NCBI RefSeq assembly: GCF_003289645.1
Contig: NZ_QLYX01000001.1
Coordinates: 558,001 to 622,000, forward strand
Length of the DNA stretch: 64,000 nt
Source: Actinomadura craniellae
GTDB lineage: Bacteria > Actinomycetota > Actinomycetes > Streptosporangiales > Streptosporangiaceae
Direction: 5' to 3'
This document shows, one piece after another, positions 31,206 to 40,050 of this stretch. The notes beneath the pieces were generated by a model, which searched no databases, was not told where the DNA came from, and was given only the letters and a program-made list of their open reading frames with translations. Each line of letters begins with the position of its first letter. Position 1 is the stretch's first letter. The position numbers were made by a program, and so were the translations under genes.

Positions 31206-32266
31206 CCACCGGGCCCCTGGCGGGAATCCGCATCCTGGAGGTCGGCCACATGCTGGCCGGCCCCTACGCCACGATGATGCTCGCGGACCTCGGCGCCGAG
31301 GTCACCAAGATCGAACCACCTGGCGGGGACATCTCCCGCCAGGTGAGCGACGCCTACTTCGCCAGCCTCAACCGCGGCAAGCGCAGCGTCCGCCTCGACC
31401 TGACCGCCGAGCCGGGCCGGAACCGCCTGGGCGAACTCGTCGCCGGAGCGCACGCCCTGCTGGTCAACCTGAAACCGTCGGCGATCCACCGGCTCGGCCT
31501 CACCTACGACGCCCTCCGGAAGTGGAACGAGCGGATCGTCTGCGTCGCGCTCACCGGCTTCGGCCTGGCGGCGGGCGACGACCCCGCCTTCGACTACGTG
31601 GTCCAGGCGGCCACCGGCGTCGCCTCCCTCACCGGCGACCCCGCGGGCCCGCCGACCCTGCCCGGTTACTCCTCGGCCGACAACTCCGCCGGCCTGACCG
31701 CCGCGCTCGGCCTGCTCGCCCAGATCGTCTCCGGCCGCGGCGGCCAGGTGGAGGTCTCGCTGCGGGACGTGCTGCTGTCCCAGCTCAACTACCGGGCCTC
31801 GGCCTACCTCAACGAGGGGACCGAGCCGCGCCGGCTGCCGTTCGGCGCGCACTCCTACTACGTCCCGGCCCAGCTCTTCCCGACCGCTGAGGGGTACCTG
31901 GCGCTGTTCGTCACGCACGACGGCTTCTGGAAGTCCTTCTCCGCCGAGGCGGGCATCGAGGGCTTCCCCACGATGGCCGAGCGCGCGGCGCGGCGCGAGG
32001 AGGTCCTGGCCGTCGTCACGCGCGCCCTGGCCACCGACACCGCCGCGGGCTGGGAGTCCCGGCTGCGCCCGCTGGGCGTCCCGGCGGCGGCGGTGCGCAC
32101 CCTGCCGGAGGCCCTGGAGGCCACCCCGGAGATGGTGGTGCGCGCCGGCGACTTCCGCCTGGTCGCCAACCCCGTCCGGGTGGCCGGATACGCCCCCGAC
32201 TACCGGCGGCCCCCGCACCTGGGCGAGCACGACGACCCGCCGGGGGCCCTCCAGCGATCCGGTTGA
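31202..32266 (+). CDS. Family III CoA-transferase, short form
   Basis: 354-residue CaiB/BaiF-type CoA-transferase. It starts with a GTG overlapping the TGA of the F420-type gene. It has PLAGIRILEVGHMLAGPYA, GAEVTKIEPP, the LNRGKRSVRLDL segment, and catalytic Asp131 in AFDYVVQAATG. It is shorter than the enzyme at 18130-19335 and differs across the middle, so the two likely act on different acids. Possible jobs are moving CoA from succinyl-CoA or an intermediate onto a new acid. Operator site H overlaps its stop codon. Confidence 0.92.
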   Translation: MTTGPLAGIRILEVGHMLAGPYATMMLADLGAEVTKIEPPGGDISRQVSDAYFASLNRGKRSVRLDLTAEPGRNRLGELVAGAHALLVNLKPSAIHRLGLTYDALRKWNERIVCVALTGFGLAAGDDPAFDYVVQAATGVASLTGDPAGPPTLPGYSSADNSAGLTAALGLLAQIVSGRGGQVEVSLRDVLLSQLNYRASAYLNEGTEPRRLPFGAHSYYVPAQLFPTAEGYLALFVTHDGFWKSFSAEAGIEGFPTMAERAARREEVLAVVTRALATDTAAGWESRLRPLGVPAAAVRTLPEALEATPEMVVRAGDFRLVANPVRVAGYAPDYRRPPHLGEHDDPPGALQRSG

Positions 32267-32279
32267 GAATGCTATTCTC
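32265..32279. promoter_or_regulatory. GAGAAT-N3-ATTCTC operator, site H (perfect)
   Basis: GAGAAT-GCT-ATTCTC, a perfect palindrome overlapping the CoA-transferase stop and 63 bp before the next ligase start. It could act both as promoter operator and as a roadblock to readthrough. Confidence 0.8.
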
Positions 32280-32342
32280 TTTTAGCGGCAAGAAGAATCT
32301 TGCTCCATGCTACGGCTGTTGTCGGAGCCGGAGGGAGAAAGG

Positions 32343-33758
32343 GTGAGCGAGCAGATCGCGCTCGTCTTCGAGGAGCGGGAGTACGGCGCGGCCGAGCTGG
32401 CGGACCTGGCCGGCGGGCTGGCGGCCGAGCTGGCGCGGCGCGGCGTCCGGGCGGGGGAGCGGGTCGCGCTCATGTCGTCGAACCGGCCCGAGTTCGTGGT
32501 GGCGGTCCAGGCGATCTGGCGGCTCGGCGCGGCGGTCGTGCTCTTCAGCCCGGCGTGGAAGCGCGCCGAGGTCGAGCATGCCCTGGCCGTCACCGAGCCG
32601 GCGCACGCCGTGGGCGACCATCCGGTGCTGGGCGAGCTGATGCCGATGCTGCACCTGGACGAGCCCGTCACCCCGGAGCAGGGAGCACCTCCCGGCCCTG
32701 GCCCCGAGCCCGACCCGGGGGCGGACGCCGTGCTGGTGTTCAGCTCGGGCACCACCGGCCTGCCGAAGGCCGTCCGGCACACGCACGCCTCGTTCCGCGC
32801 CGCCGTCCGGCACTGGCGGGACGCGCTGCACCTGACCGGCGCGGACCGCATCCAGATCACCACGCCGCCCGCGCACATCCTCGGCCTGCTCAACATTGTC
32901 ACCGCACTGGAGACCGGGACGTGGCTGCGGCTGCACCGCCGGTTCGACCTGGCGGCGATGCTGCGGCACATCGAGACCGACCGGATCACCGTGGAGATGG
33001 CGGTCGCACCGATCGCGCTGGCGCTGGCGTCCCACCCCGAACTGGAGTCCTACGACCTGTCGTCCCTGCGCTACATCATGTGGGGCGCGACCCCGGTGAC
33101 GGCGAGCGTCGCCGAGACCGTCACCCGGCGGACCGGGGTCGGCTGGGTGCCCGCCTACGGGGCCAGCGAGCTCCCCGTCATCACCTGCAACCCGATCGAC
33201 GGGGCCCGCCTGGACAGCGCCGGGCGCGCCGTGCCGGGGGTGACCCTGCGGGTGGTGTCCCTGGAGACCGGGGAGCCGGTCGGGCCGGGGGAGACCGGCG
33301 AGATCCAGGCGCGGTCGGACTCGCTGATGGCCGGTTACCTGCCGGCGGAGGCCACGGCAGACGCCGTCGTCGACGGCTGGTACCGGACCGGGGACGTCGG
33401 TCACATCGACGCCGGCGGCTGGGTGCGGCTCACCGACCGGTCCAAGGAAATGATCAAGGTGCGCGGCTTCCAGGTCGCGCCCGCCGAGGTCGAGGCCGTC
33501 CTGCACGGGCACCCGGCCGTCGCCGACTGCGCGGTGTTCGGAGTCCCCGACCCGGCCGACGGCGAGGCGATCGTCGCGGCCGTCGCGCCGCACGGCCAGG
33601 CCGATCCCGACGAGCTCGTCGCGCTGGTCGGCGACCGGCTGGCCTCCTACAAACGGCCGAGCCGGGTGGTGCTCGTCCCCGAGATCCCGCGCCTGCCTTC
33701 CGGCAAGGTGCTCCGCCGAGTCCTGAAGGAGCGCCATGGACGCGCGTCTGACAGCTGA
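32343..33758 (+). CDS. AMP-forming acyl-CoA synthetase
   Basis: 471-residue ANL ligase. The phosphate loop VFSSGTTGLPKAVRHTH is normal. The acyl-pocket segment reads PPAHILGLLNIVTAL, then YGASELPV, YRTGDVGHIDAGGWV and C-terminal PSGKVLRRVLKER with the catalytic Lys. The GTG at 32343, behind GGAGGGAG, is preferred; an in-frame ATG at 32307 would add 12 residues. First gene of an operon with a heteromeric acyl-CoA dehydrogenase pair and a crotonase, directly under site H. Together these look like one complete activation and oxidation round. Confidence 0.92.
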   Translation: MSEQIALVFEEREYGAAELADLAGGLAAELARRGVRAGERVALMSSNRPEFVVAVQAIWRLGAAVVLFSPAWKRAEVEHALAVTEPAHAVGDHPVLGELMPMLHLDEPVTPEQGAPPGPGPEPDPGADAVLVFSSGTTGLPKAVRHTHASFRAAVRHWRDALHLTGADRIQITTPPAHILGLLNIVTALETGTWLRLHRRFDLAAMLRHIETDRITVEMAVAPIALALASHPELESYDLSSLRYIMWGATPVTASVAETVTRRTGVGWVPAYGASELPVITCNPIDGARLDSAGRAVPGVTLRVVSLETGEPVGPGETGEIQARSDSLMAGYLPAEATADAVVDGWYRTGDVGHIDAGGWVRLTDRSKEMIKVRGFQVAPAEVEAVLHGHPAVADCAVFGVPDPADGEAIVAAVAPHGQADPDELVALVGDRLASYKRPSRVVLVPEIPRLPSGKVLRRVLKERHGRASDS

Positions 33759-34629
33759 ACAGCGGGAGCTGCGCACCGCCGCCGCCCGGCTGGCCGCCGA
33801 CCTCGGCCCCGGCTCCGTCCACGACCTGGACGAGGCCGACCGCGTCGCCCGGCTGGAGAAGGCGGTCGCCGCCACCGGCTGGCGGACCCTGCGGTCCGAC
33901 GGGGCGTCCGGGGTCGAGGTCGCCCTCGTCACCGAGGAGTTCGCCCGCGGGCTCGTCGACGTCCCCTTCCTGGGGCCGGTGCTCGCCGACGACCTGCGCG
34001 CAGGTGGCGACCCGTGGACGATCGCGGTGGGCGCCGAGGCGGTGGACGCCCGGGGGATGGAACGGGCCCTCGCCCTCGACGGCCACCGGGTGCTGGCCGG
34101 CCGGGTTGGGGCCGTCGTCCCCGGAGCCGACCTGACCAGGCGGAGCGCGCAGGTGGTCGGCCCGCTCGAACCGGTCGGCGAGATCACTGCCGAGCGCGCC
34201 GAGCGGTGGCGGGCGCTGGCGCTGGTCGTCACGTGCGCGGACCTGCTGGGCGCCGCCCGCGGCGCGCACGCGGTCGCCTGCGACTACGCCAAGGTCCGCC
34301 GGCAGTACGGCAAGACGATCGGCTCCTACCAGGCGGTGGCCCACCTGCTGGCTGAGGGGCTCGCCCTGATCGAGGGTTCGGTGAGCGTCCTGCGGCACGC
34401 GGCCTGGGCCGTCGACGAGCTGACCCCGGCCGAGGCGATCCGGGCCGCCCGGATCGCGAAGCTCTACTGCGCCCGCGCCGCGCGGACCGTCTGCGAGACG
34501 GCGGTGCAGGTGCATGGCGGTATCGGCAACACCTGGGAGTGCGTGGTCCACGTGTACCTGCGCCGGGCGCTGGCGTCCGCCGACCTGTTCCCCGCGCGGC
34601 TGGAGGAGATCGACCTTGGACTTTCGTGA
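33736..34629 (+). CDS. Acyl-CoA dehydrogenase, short subunit (third pair)
   Basis: 297 residues. The N-terminal and middle domains are reduced. The C-terminal half carries ACDYAKVRRQYGKTIGSYQAV and QVHGGIGNTWECVVHVYLRR, where the Glu is the likely catalytic base. The ATG follows AAGGAGC and overlaps the ligase gene by 23 bp. It overlaps the next, full-length dehydrogenase gene by 14 bp. This is the third short-plus-long pair in the island, in keeping with heterotetrameric dehydrogenases used for bulky acyl chains. Confidence 0.9.
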   Translation: MDARLTAEQRELRTAAARLAADLGPGSVHDLDEADRVARLEKAVAATGWRTLRSDGASGVEVALVTEEFARGLVDVPFLGPVLADDLRAGGDPWTIAVGAEAVDARGMERALALDGHRVLAGRVGAVVPGADLTRRSAQVVGPLEPVGEITAERAERWRALALVVTCADLLGAARGAHAVACDYAKVRRQYGKTIGSYQAVAHLLAEGLALIEGSVSVLRHAAWAVDELTPAEAIRAARIAKLYCARAARTVCETAVQVHGGIGNTWECVVHVYLRRALASADLFPARLEEIDLGLS

Positions 34630-35704
34630 CTCGGCGGAGGAGTCGGCCTTCCGGGAGCGGCTGCGGGCCTGGCTGGCCGAGCGGGCCGGTACCTTCCCGA
34701 CCTCCGGGGACGACTACTGGAGGCGGCAGGGCGAGTGGCACCGGGCGCTGTACGAGGGCGGGTTCTTCGGGCTGTCGTGGCCGCGTGAGTACGGCGGCCA
34801 CGAGTTGCCGCCCGTCTACGACGTCATCCTGGACGAGGAGCTGGCGCGCGCCGGTGCGCCGCCCCGGCCCAGCCTCGGCTACCTGGTCCAGGGGCTCGGC
34901 CGGCATGGCAGCGAGGAGCTGCGGCGCCGCTTCCTGCCCGGCATGATCAACGGCACCGAGCGCTGGTGTCAGGGGTTCAGCGAGCCCGGTGCCGGGTCGG
35001 ACCTGGCGTCCCTGACGACGGCGGCCGTCCGCGACGGCGACGGGTACGTCCTGAACGGCCACAAGGTGTGGACCAGCTACTCCGACAGCGCTGACTGGTG
35101 CCTCCTGCTGGCCCGCACCGACCCGGACGCGCCCCGCCACAAGGGCATCTCGGCGTTCGTGGTGTCGATGCACCAGCCGGGCATCGAGCAGCGGCCACTG
35201 AAGATGATCAGCGGGGTGACCACCGAGTTCGGCCAGGTCCTCTTCGACGGGGCGCGGGTGCCCGCCGACCAGATGGTGGGCGTGCCGGGCGAGGGCTGGG
35301 CGCTGGCGATGACGGTCGTCGGGCACGAGCGCGAGCCGTCCACGCTGGGCTTCTCGGCCCGGTACGGCAAGCTCGTCCGCGACCTGGCGTCCCGGGTGGG
35401 GGACGCCCCGCCGGCGGAGCTCGCCTGGGCGGCGGTGCAGACCGAGATGCTCCGGCTGCACGTCCGGCGGCGGCTGTCGGAACAGCTCGACGGGATCTCG
35501 CACGGTCCCGAGGGTTCGCTGGACAAGCTGCTCATGACCTGGGTCGAGCAGGACGTCGGGCACGCGGCGCTGGCTGTGGGCGGGACCGGCGACCCCGAAC
35601 TGCTGAACGCCTACCTCTACAGCCGCGCCCAGAGCGTCATGGGCGGCACCTCGCAGATCCAGAAGAACATCATCGCCGCGCGGATCCTCGGATTGGAAAC
35701 CTGA
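34616..35704 (+). CDS. Acyl-CoA dehydrogenase, long subunit (third pair)
   Basis: 362 residues with full domain order: QGFSEPGAGSDLASL and HKVWTSYSDSADWCLLLART in the middle domain, and the FAD-contact motif near the C-terminus. That motif reads GGTSQIQKNII, with Gln in place of the usual Glu. The start is a TTG with GGAGGAG upstream; other in-frame starts lie inside the preceding gene in non-homologous sequence. It partners the short subunit at 33736-34629. The middle domain is close to that of the subunit at 10916-12004. Confidence 0.9.
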   Translation: MDFRDSAEESAFRERLRAWLAERAGTFPTSGDDYWRRQGEWHRALYEGGFFGLSWPREYGGHELPPVYDVILDEELARAGAPPRPSLGYLVQGLGRHGSEELRRRFLPGMINGTERWCQGFSEPGAGSDLASLTTAAVRDGDGYVLNGHKVWTSYSDSADWCLLLARTDPDAPRHKGISAFVVSMHQPGIEQRPLKMISGVTTEFGQVLFDGARVPADQMVGVPGEGWALAMTVVGHEREPSTLGFSARYGKLVRDLASRVGDAPPAELAWAAVQTEMLRLHVRRRLSEQLDGISHGPEGSLDKLLMTWVEQDVGHAALAVGGTGDPELLNAYLYSRAQSVMGGTSQIQKNIIAARILGLET

Positions 35705-35705
35705 C

Positions 35706-36473
35706 ATGTACGACATGCCGGAGGAGATCGACGTCCGCGCGGAGGGTTCGCTGCGGATCATCACGCTGAACCGCCCCGACGCGCTCAACGCCGTCAACGA
35801 CGCGCTGCACACCGGGCTGGCGCAGCTGTGGCCGCGGTTGGGCGAGGACCGGGAGGCCCGCGCCGCCGTGCTCACCGGCGCGGGCCGGGCGTTCTCGGCC
35901 GGCGGCGACTTCGGCTACCTGGACGAGCTGCGGCGCGACGCCGAACTGCGCGCCCGGACCATCGCGCACGGCCGCGACATCGTGCTCGGCATGGCCCGGT
36001 GCCGGGTGCCCGTGGTCGCGGCCGTCAACGGCCCGGCCGTCGGGCTGGGCTGCAGCCTGATCTCGCTCAGCGACATCGTCTACATGGCCGAGTCCGCTTA
36101 CCTGGCCGACCCGCACGTGCAGGTCGGCCTGGTCGCGGCCGACGGCGGCCCGCTCACCTGGCCGCTGCACACCAGCCTGCACCTGGCCAAGGAGTACGCG
36201 CTCACCGGCGCGCGCATCCCGGCCGGGCGCGCCGCCGAGCTCGGGCTGGCCAACCACGTGGTCGCCGACCCGCTGGCCGAGGCCCTGGCGTGCGCGAAGC
36301 GGATCGCCGAGCTGCCCCGGCAGGCGGTCGAGAGCACCAAGCGGCTGCTCAACCTGCATCTCGAACGGGCCGTGCTCGCCACCCTCGACTTCGCCAACAT
36401 CGCCGAGGAACAGTCGTTCCAGACCGACGACTTCCGCGCCATCATCGAGAAGCTCACTGCCGGCAAGGGGTGA
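35706..36473 (+). CDS. Enoyl-CoA hydratase/isomerase-family protein without the catalytic Glu pair
   Basis: 255-residue crotonase. The oxyanion segments FSAGGDFGYL and GPAVGLGCSLIS are in place. The residues matching crotonase Glu144 and Glu164 are Ser and His, so simple hydration is unlikely. It may catalyse isomerisation, retro-Claisen cleavage or thioester hydrolysis. It starts one base after the long dehydrogenase stop and is the last gene before the hairpin at 36478-36510. Confidence 0.88.
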   Translation: MYDMPEEIDVRAEGSLRIITLNRPDALNAVNDALHTGLAQLWPRLGEDREARAAVLTGAGRAFSAGGDFGYLDELRRDAELRARTIAHGRDIVLGMARCRVPVVAAVNGPAVGLGCSLISLSDIVYMAESAYLADPHVQVGLVAADGGPLTWPLHTSLHLAKEYALTGARIPAGRAAELGLANHVVADPLAEALACAKRIAELPRQAVESTKRLLNLHLERAVLATLDFANIAEEQSFQTDDFRAIIEKLTAGKG

Positions 36474-36477
36474 AAGA

Positions 36478-36510
36478 GGGGTCCCGGGAGCGCCTGTCTC
36501 CCGGGACCCC
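36478..36510. terminator. Bidirectional hairpin terminator
   Basis: Perfect 13-bp stem (36478-36490 with 36498-36510) and 7-base loop between the convergent crotonase and SDR genes. Confidence 0.85.
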
Positions 36511-36521
36511 GATCATTCCGT

Positions 36522-37283
36522 TTACTTGGGCGGGAACCGGAGGGCACCGTCGAGACGAATGACTTCGCCGTTGAGATAGTCGTTTTCGCAGATGTGCTGC
36601 ACAAGGGCCGCGTACTCCGGCGGACGTCCCATCCGCCGCGGGTGCGGGATCCGGGGCCCCCAGAACTCCTCCAGCTGCTCGCCCGCCTGGCCGTAGGCCG
36701 GGGTCAGGAAGGTGCCCGGGGCGATCGTGACGACGCGGATGCCGAGCGGGGACAGGTCGCGGGCGGCGACGAGGGTCATCCCCACCACCCCGCCCTTGGC
36801 GGCGGCGTAGGGGAGCTGGCCGACCTGGCCCTCGTAGGCCGCGATCGACGAGGTGCCGATGATGACGCCGCGGTCGCCGTCCACCGGTTCCTGGCGGGCG
36901 ATGGCGGCAGCGGCCAGGCGCATCACGTTGAAGACACCGGTCAGGTAGACCTCGATGGTCGTCCGGAAGCCGGCGAGGTCCAGGGGCTCGCCGTTCTTGT
37001 TGATGAGCCGCCCGCCGCTGGCCGGGCCGCCGTGGGCGTCCACGCAGATCCGCAGTGGCCCGGCGGCCGCAGCCTCGGCCATCGCCGCCGTGACGTCGTC
37101 CTCGCTGGTGGCATCGGTGCGCAGGTAGCGGATGCCCAGTTCCTGCTCCAGCGCCTTGCCCTTCTCGTCGGCGAGATCGGCGACGACGACCTTCGCTCCG
37201 GCGGCGTGCAGGCGGCGGACCGTGGCTTCGCCGAGACCGCCCGCCCCGCCGACCACGATCGCTGAGCTCTCACTGATCTGCAT
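36522..37283 (-). CDS. SDR-family 3-hydroxyacyl-CoA dehydrogenase, type II-like
   Basis: 253-residue SDR. It has AIVVGGAGGLGEATVRRL, the active-site Ser in IIGTSSIAAYEGQVGQ and Tyr-Lys in YAAAKGG, and an ending with GEVIRLDGALRF. The insertion at DAHGGPASGGRLINKNGEP matches type II 3-hydroxyacyl-CoA dehydrogenases (HSD17B10-like), which oxidise branched 3-hydroxyacyl-CoAs. ATG 37283 follows GAGAGGGAA. It is divergent from the ligase-thiolase-MeaB operon and shares operator site I, 38 bp upstream. It would make the 3-ketoacyl-CoA that the thiolase cleaves. Confidence 0.92.
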   Translation of the reverse strand: MQISESSAIVVGGAGGLGEATVRRLHAAGAKVVVADLADEKGKALEQELGIRYLRTDATSEDDVTAAMAEAAAAGPLRICVDAHGGPASGGRLINKNGEPLDLAGFRTTIEVYLTGVFNVMRLAAAAIARQEPVDGDRGVIIGTSSIAAYEGQVGQLPYAAAKGGVVGMTLVAARDLSPLGIRVVTIAPGTFLTPAYGQAGEQLEEFWGPRIPHPRRMGRPPEYAALVQHICENDYLNGEVIRLDGALRFPPK

Positions 37284-37321
37284 CGACGTTTCCCTCTCTT
37301 GCAAGTCAGGATATTTATTAG

Positions 37322-37336
37322 GAGAATATCATTCTC
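37322..37336. promoter_or_regulatory. GAGAAT-N3-ATTCTC operator, site I (perfect)
   Basis: GAGAAT-ATC-ATTCTC, a perfect palindrome abutting the ATG at 37337. Its left half overlaps AGGAGA, the only ribosome-site candidate for that gene, so the DNA operator and the translation signal share bases. It also lies 38 bp from the divergent SDR start. Confidence 0.8.
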
Positions 37337-38782
37337 ATGAATATCACCAGGATCCTCGAGATGGCGATCTCGGCCGGCGACCGGGTGGCGGTGACGGCGG
37401 GCGGCCGGTCGCTGACCGCCACCGGGCTCCTGCATCTCGCCGGCGCCGCCGCGCACCGGTTCCGGGACCACCCGGCCGTCCTCTACCTGGGCGCCAACCA
37501 CCTCGCCTACCCCGTCGCCCTGTTCGGCGCGGCCCTGGCGAACGTCCCCTTCGTCCCGCTCAACTACCGGCTCGGCGATCACCAGCTGGACGATCTGCTG
37601 GCCCGGCATCCCGGCGCCCTGGTGCTGCGCTCCGACGACCTCGACGCGCTCTGCGCCCCCGCGGACGCCGCCGAACCCACCGGGCCGCCACCGGCCCCGG
37701 CCGGGGAGGGGGACGGCGACGCCGTCGCGGCCCTGCTCTACACCAGCGGGACGACCTCCGCCCCCAAGGCCGCGGTGCTCCGGCACCGGCACCTGCTCGC
37801 GTACGTGCTGAACACGCTGGACTTCGCGTCGGCCGGGGAGGACGAGGCGGCGCTGGTGGCGCTCCCGCCCTACCACATCGCCGGGATGGCGAACCTGCTG
37901 ACGAACATCTACACCGGGCGCCGGGTGGTGTACATGGCGGCGTTCGACGCCGGGGAGTGGCTGGAGACCGTCCGGCGGGAGCGGATCACGCACACGCTGC
38001 TGGTGCCGACGATGCTGTCACGGATCGTCGCCGAGGTACGCGGCGACGACGCCGGGACACCGACGCTGCGCACCCTCGCCTACGGCGGCGCGCGCACCCC
38101 GCGGCCCATCCTGGAACGGGCGTTGCAGGTCTTCCCCGGCGTCGGGTTCGTCAACGCCTACGGGCTGACGGAGACGGCCTCCTCGGTCGCGGTCCTGGGG
38201 CCGGGCGACCACCGCAAGTCGCTGGCGTCCGACGACCCGCAGGTGCGGGCCCGGCTCGGCTCGGTGGGCCGCGCGCTACCGGGGATCGAGTTCCAGATCC
38301 GCGCCGACGACGGCACGCCGGCCGGCCCGGGGGAGACCGGGCTGGTGTTCGTGCGGGGCGAGCAGATCTCCGGCGAGTACGGCGGGCGGAGCGTCCTGGA
38401 CGCGGACGGCTGGTTCGCCACCCGGGACCGCGGCCGGCTCGACGCCGGCGGCTACCTGTTCATCGAGGGACGCGCCGACGACACCATCATCCGGGGCGGG
38501 GAGAACATCGCCCCCGCCGAGATCGAGGACGTCCTGCTCGCCCACCCCGGGATCGCCGAGGCCGCGGTGCTCGGCCTGCCCGACCCCGAGTGGGGGCAGC
38601 GGCTCGTCGCCGTCGTCGTCGGCGCGGGGGACCCCGCCGAGATCCGGCAGTGGGTCAAGGACCGGCTGCGCTCCGCCAAGACCCCCGACACCGTCGTCTT
38701 CCGCGCCGAACTGCCCAAGACCGACACCGGAAAGATCCTCCGCCGCGTCCTGCTGGCCGAACTGGAGACCGCCCATGCCTGA
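37337..38782 (+). CDS. AMP-forming acyl-CoA synthetase (paralogue A)
   Basis: 481-residue ANL ligase. It has LLYTSGTTSAPKAAVLRH, PPYHIAGMANLLTNIYTGRR, VNAYGLTETASSVAVLGPGD, DDTIIRGGENIAPAEIEDVL and C-terminal TDTGKILRRVLL. It is the clear paralogue of the ligase at 51008-52537, with matching N-termini (MNxxxIL-M) and nearly identical core motifs. ATG 37337 directly follows operator site I. It overlaps the thiolase by 8 bp. The operon runs ligase, thiolase, MeaB. Confidence 0.92.
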   Translation: MNITRILEMAISAGDRVAVTAGGRSLTATGLLHLAGAAAHRFRDHPAVLYLGANHLAYPVALFGAALANVPFVPLNYRLGDHQLDDLLARHPGALVLRSDDLDALCAPADAAEPTGPPPAPAGEGDGDAVAALLYTSGTTSAPKAAVLRHRHLLAYVLNTLDFASAGEDEAALVALPPYHIAGMANLLTNIYTGRRVVYMAAFDAGEWLETVRRERITHTLLVPTMLSRIVAEVRGDDAGTPTLRTLAYGGARTPRPILERALQVFPGVGFVNAYGLTETASSVAVLGPGDHRKSLASDDPQVRARLGSVGRALPGIEFQIRADDGTPAGPGETGLVFVRGEQISGEYGGRSVLDADGWFATRDRGRLDAGGYLFIEGRADDTIIRGGENIAPAEIEDVLLAHPGIAEAAVLGLPDPEWGQRLVAVVVGAGDPAEIRQWVKDRLRSAKTPDTVVFRAELPKTDTGKILRRVLLAELETAHA

Positions 38783-39917
38783 AGCAGTCATCGTTTCCGC
38801 CCTGCGCACCCCCATCGGCACCGCCTTCAAGGGGACCCTGCGCGACACCACCGCCTTCGACCTGGCCCACCACGTGGTCACCGCCGCGGCCGAGGGCCTC
38901 GATCCGGCCCTTGTCGACGACGTGATCCTCGGCGAGGGCCTCTACGGCGGCGGCGTCATCGCCCGACACGCCGCGGTGACCGCCGGCCTCACCTCGGCCC
39001 CCGGGCTGGCCCACAACCGGCACTGCGCCGCGGGCCTGGCCGCCGTGCAGGGCGCGGCGGCCGGCGTGCGCGCGGGCATGGACGAACTCGTCATCGCCGG
39101 CGGGGTGAACTCGGCCTCCACCTCGCCGCGGTCCAGCTTCCGGGTGGGCGGGGAGTGGGTCGACTCCTGGATGCCGCCCACCCACCCCGACCGGCCGGAC
39201 GCCCCCAACCGCGACATGTCGATCACCGTGGGCTGGAACGCCGCCGTCAACGCCGGGGTGAGCCGCGTCGAGATGGACGAGTGGGCGCTGCGCTCGCACC
39301 GCAACGCCATCCAGGCCATCGACGAGGGCCGCTTCAAGGAGGAGATCGTCCCGATCGAGACCCCGCACGGGCTCTTCGCCGTGGACGAGCACCCGCGCCG
39401 CACCACCAGCATGGAGAAGCTGGCCGCGCTGAAGCCGCTGCACCCGGAGATCGAGGGCTTCAGCATCACCGCGGGCAACGCCTGCGGTGCCAACGACGGC
39501 GCGGCCGCCCTGGTCGTCGCGAGCGACCGGCTCGGGCTGCCCGCGCTGGCGACCGTCCGGTCGTGGGCGTCCGTGGGCGTCGACCCCGCCGAGACCGGGC
39601 TGTCCCCGGTGAAGGCGATCCCCAAGGCGCTGTCCCGGGCCGGGCTGTCGGTCGGCGACGTCGACCTGTTCGAGATCAACGAGGCGTTCGCCTCGGTGCC
39701 CGTCGCCGTCATCAGGCTGCTCGGCCTGGACCCGGACCGGGTGAACGTGAGCGGCAGCGGCTGCTCGCTCGGCCACCCGGTCGCCGCCACCGGCGCACGG
39801 ATGATCGGCACGCTCGTGCACGAGCTGCGCCGGCGCGGCGGCGGCGTCGGCGTCGCCGCGATGTGCGCGGGCGGCGGGATGGGCTCGGCCACGGTCATCG
39901 AGGTCCCGGCGCCCTGA
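38775..39917 (+). CDS. Thiolase (acetyl-CoA acyltransferase family)
   Basis: 380-residue thiolase. The nucleophile Cys84 lies in NRHCAAGLAAVQ, NEAF is at 302-305, His334 in SGSGCSLGHPVAATG, and Cys364 in MCAGGGMGSA. All catalytic residues are present, although GSGCSLGHP differs from the common GGAIALGHP. It should release acetyl-CoA or propionyl-CoA from a 3-ketoacyl-CoA at the end of a beta-oxidation round. It is the only thiolase in the window, so it must serve several rounds or other thiolases exist elsewhere. It overlaps the ligase by 8 bp. Confidence 0.93.
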   Translation: MPEAVIVSALRTPIGTAFKGTLRDTTAFDLAHHVVTAAAEGLDPALVDDVILGEGLYGGGVIARHAAVTAGLTSAPGLAHNRHCAAGLAAVQGAAAGVRAGMDELVIAGGVNSASTSPRSSFRVGGEWVDSWMPPTHPDRPDAPNRDMSITVGWNAAVNAGVSRVEMDEWALRSHRNAIQAIDEGRFKEEIVPIETPHGLFAVDEHPRRTTSMEKLAALKPLHPEIEGFSITAGNACGANDGAAALVVASDRLGLPALATVRSWASVGVDPAETGLSPVKAIPKALSRAGLSVGDVDLFEINEAFASVPVAVIRLLGLDPDRVNVSGSGCSLGHPVAATGARMIGTLVHELRRRGGGVGVAAMCAGGGMGSATVIEVPAP

Positions 39918-40050
39918 CCGGCAGTGCCTCCGGTGCCGGCCGGGGCGACCTCCAGCGCCCCGGCCGGCACCGGTTCCCACCCGCGACGGTGCCTGCGACA
40001 GTGCTGGTGACGGGGCCGTGACGATGCCCGTGACGATGGAGGAGGCGGCG

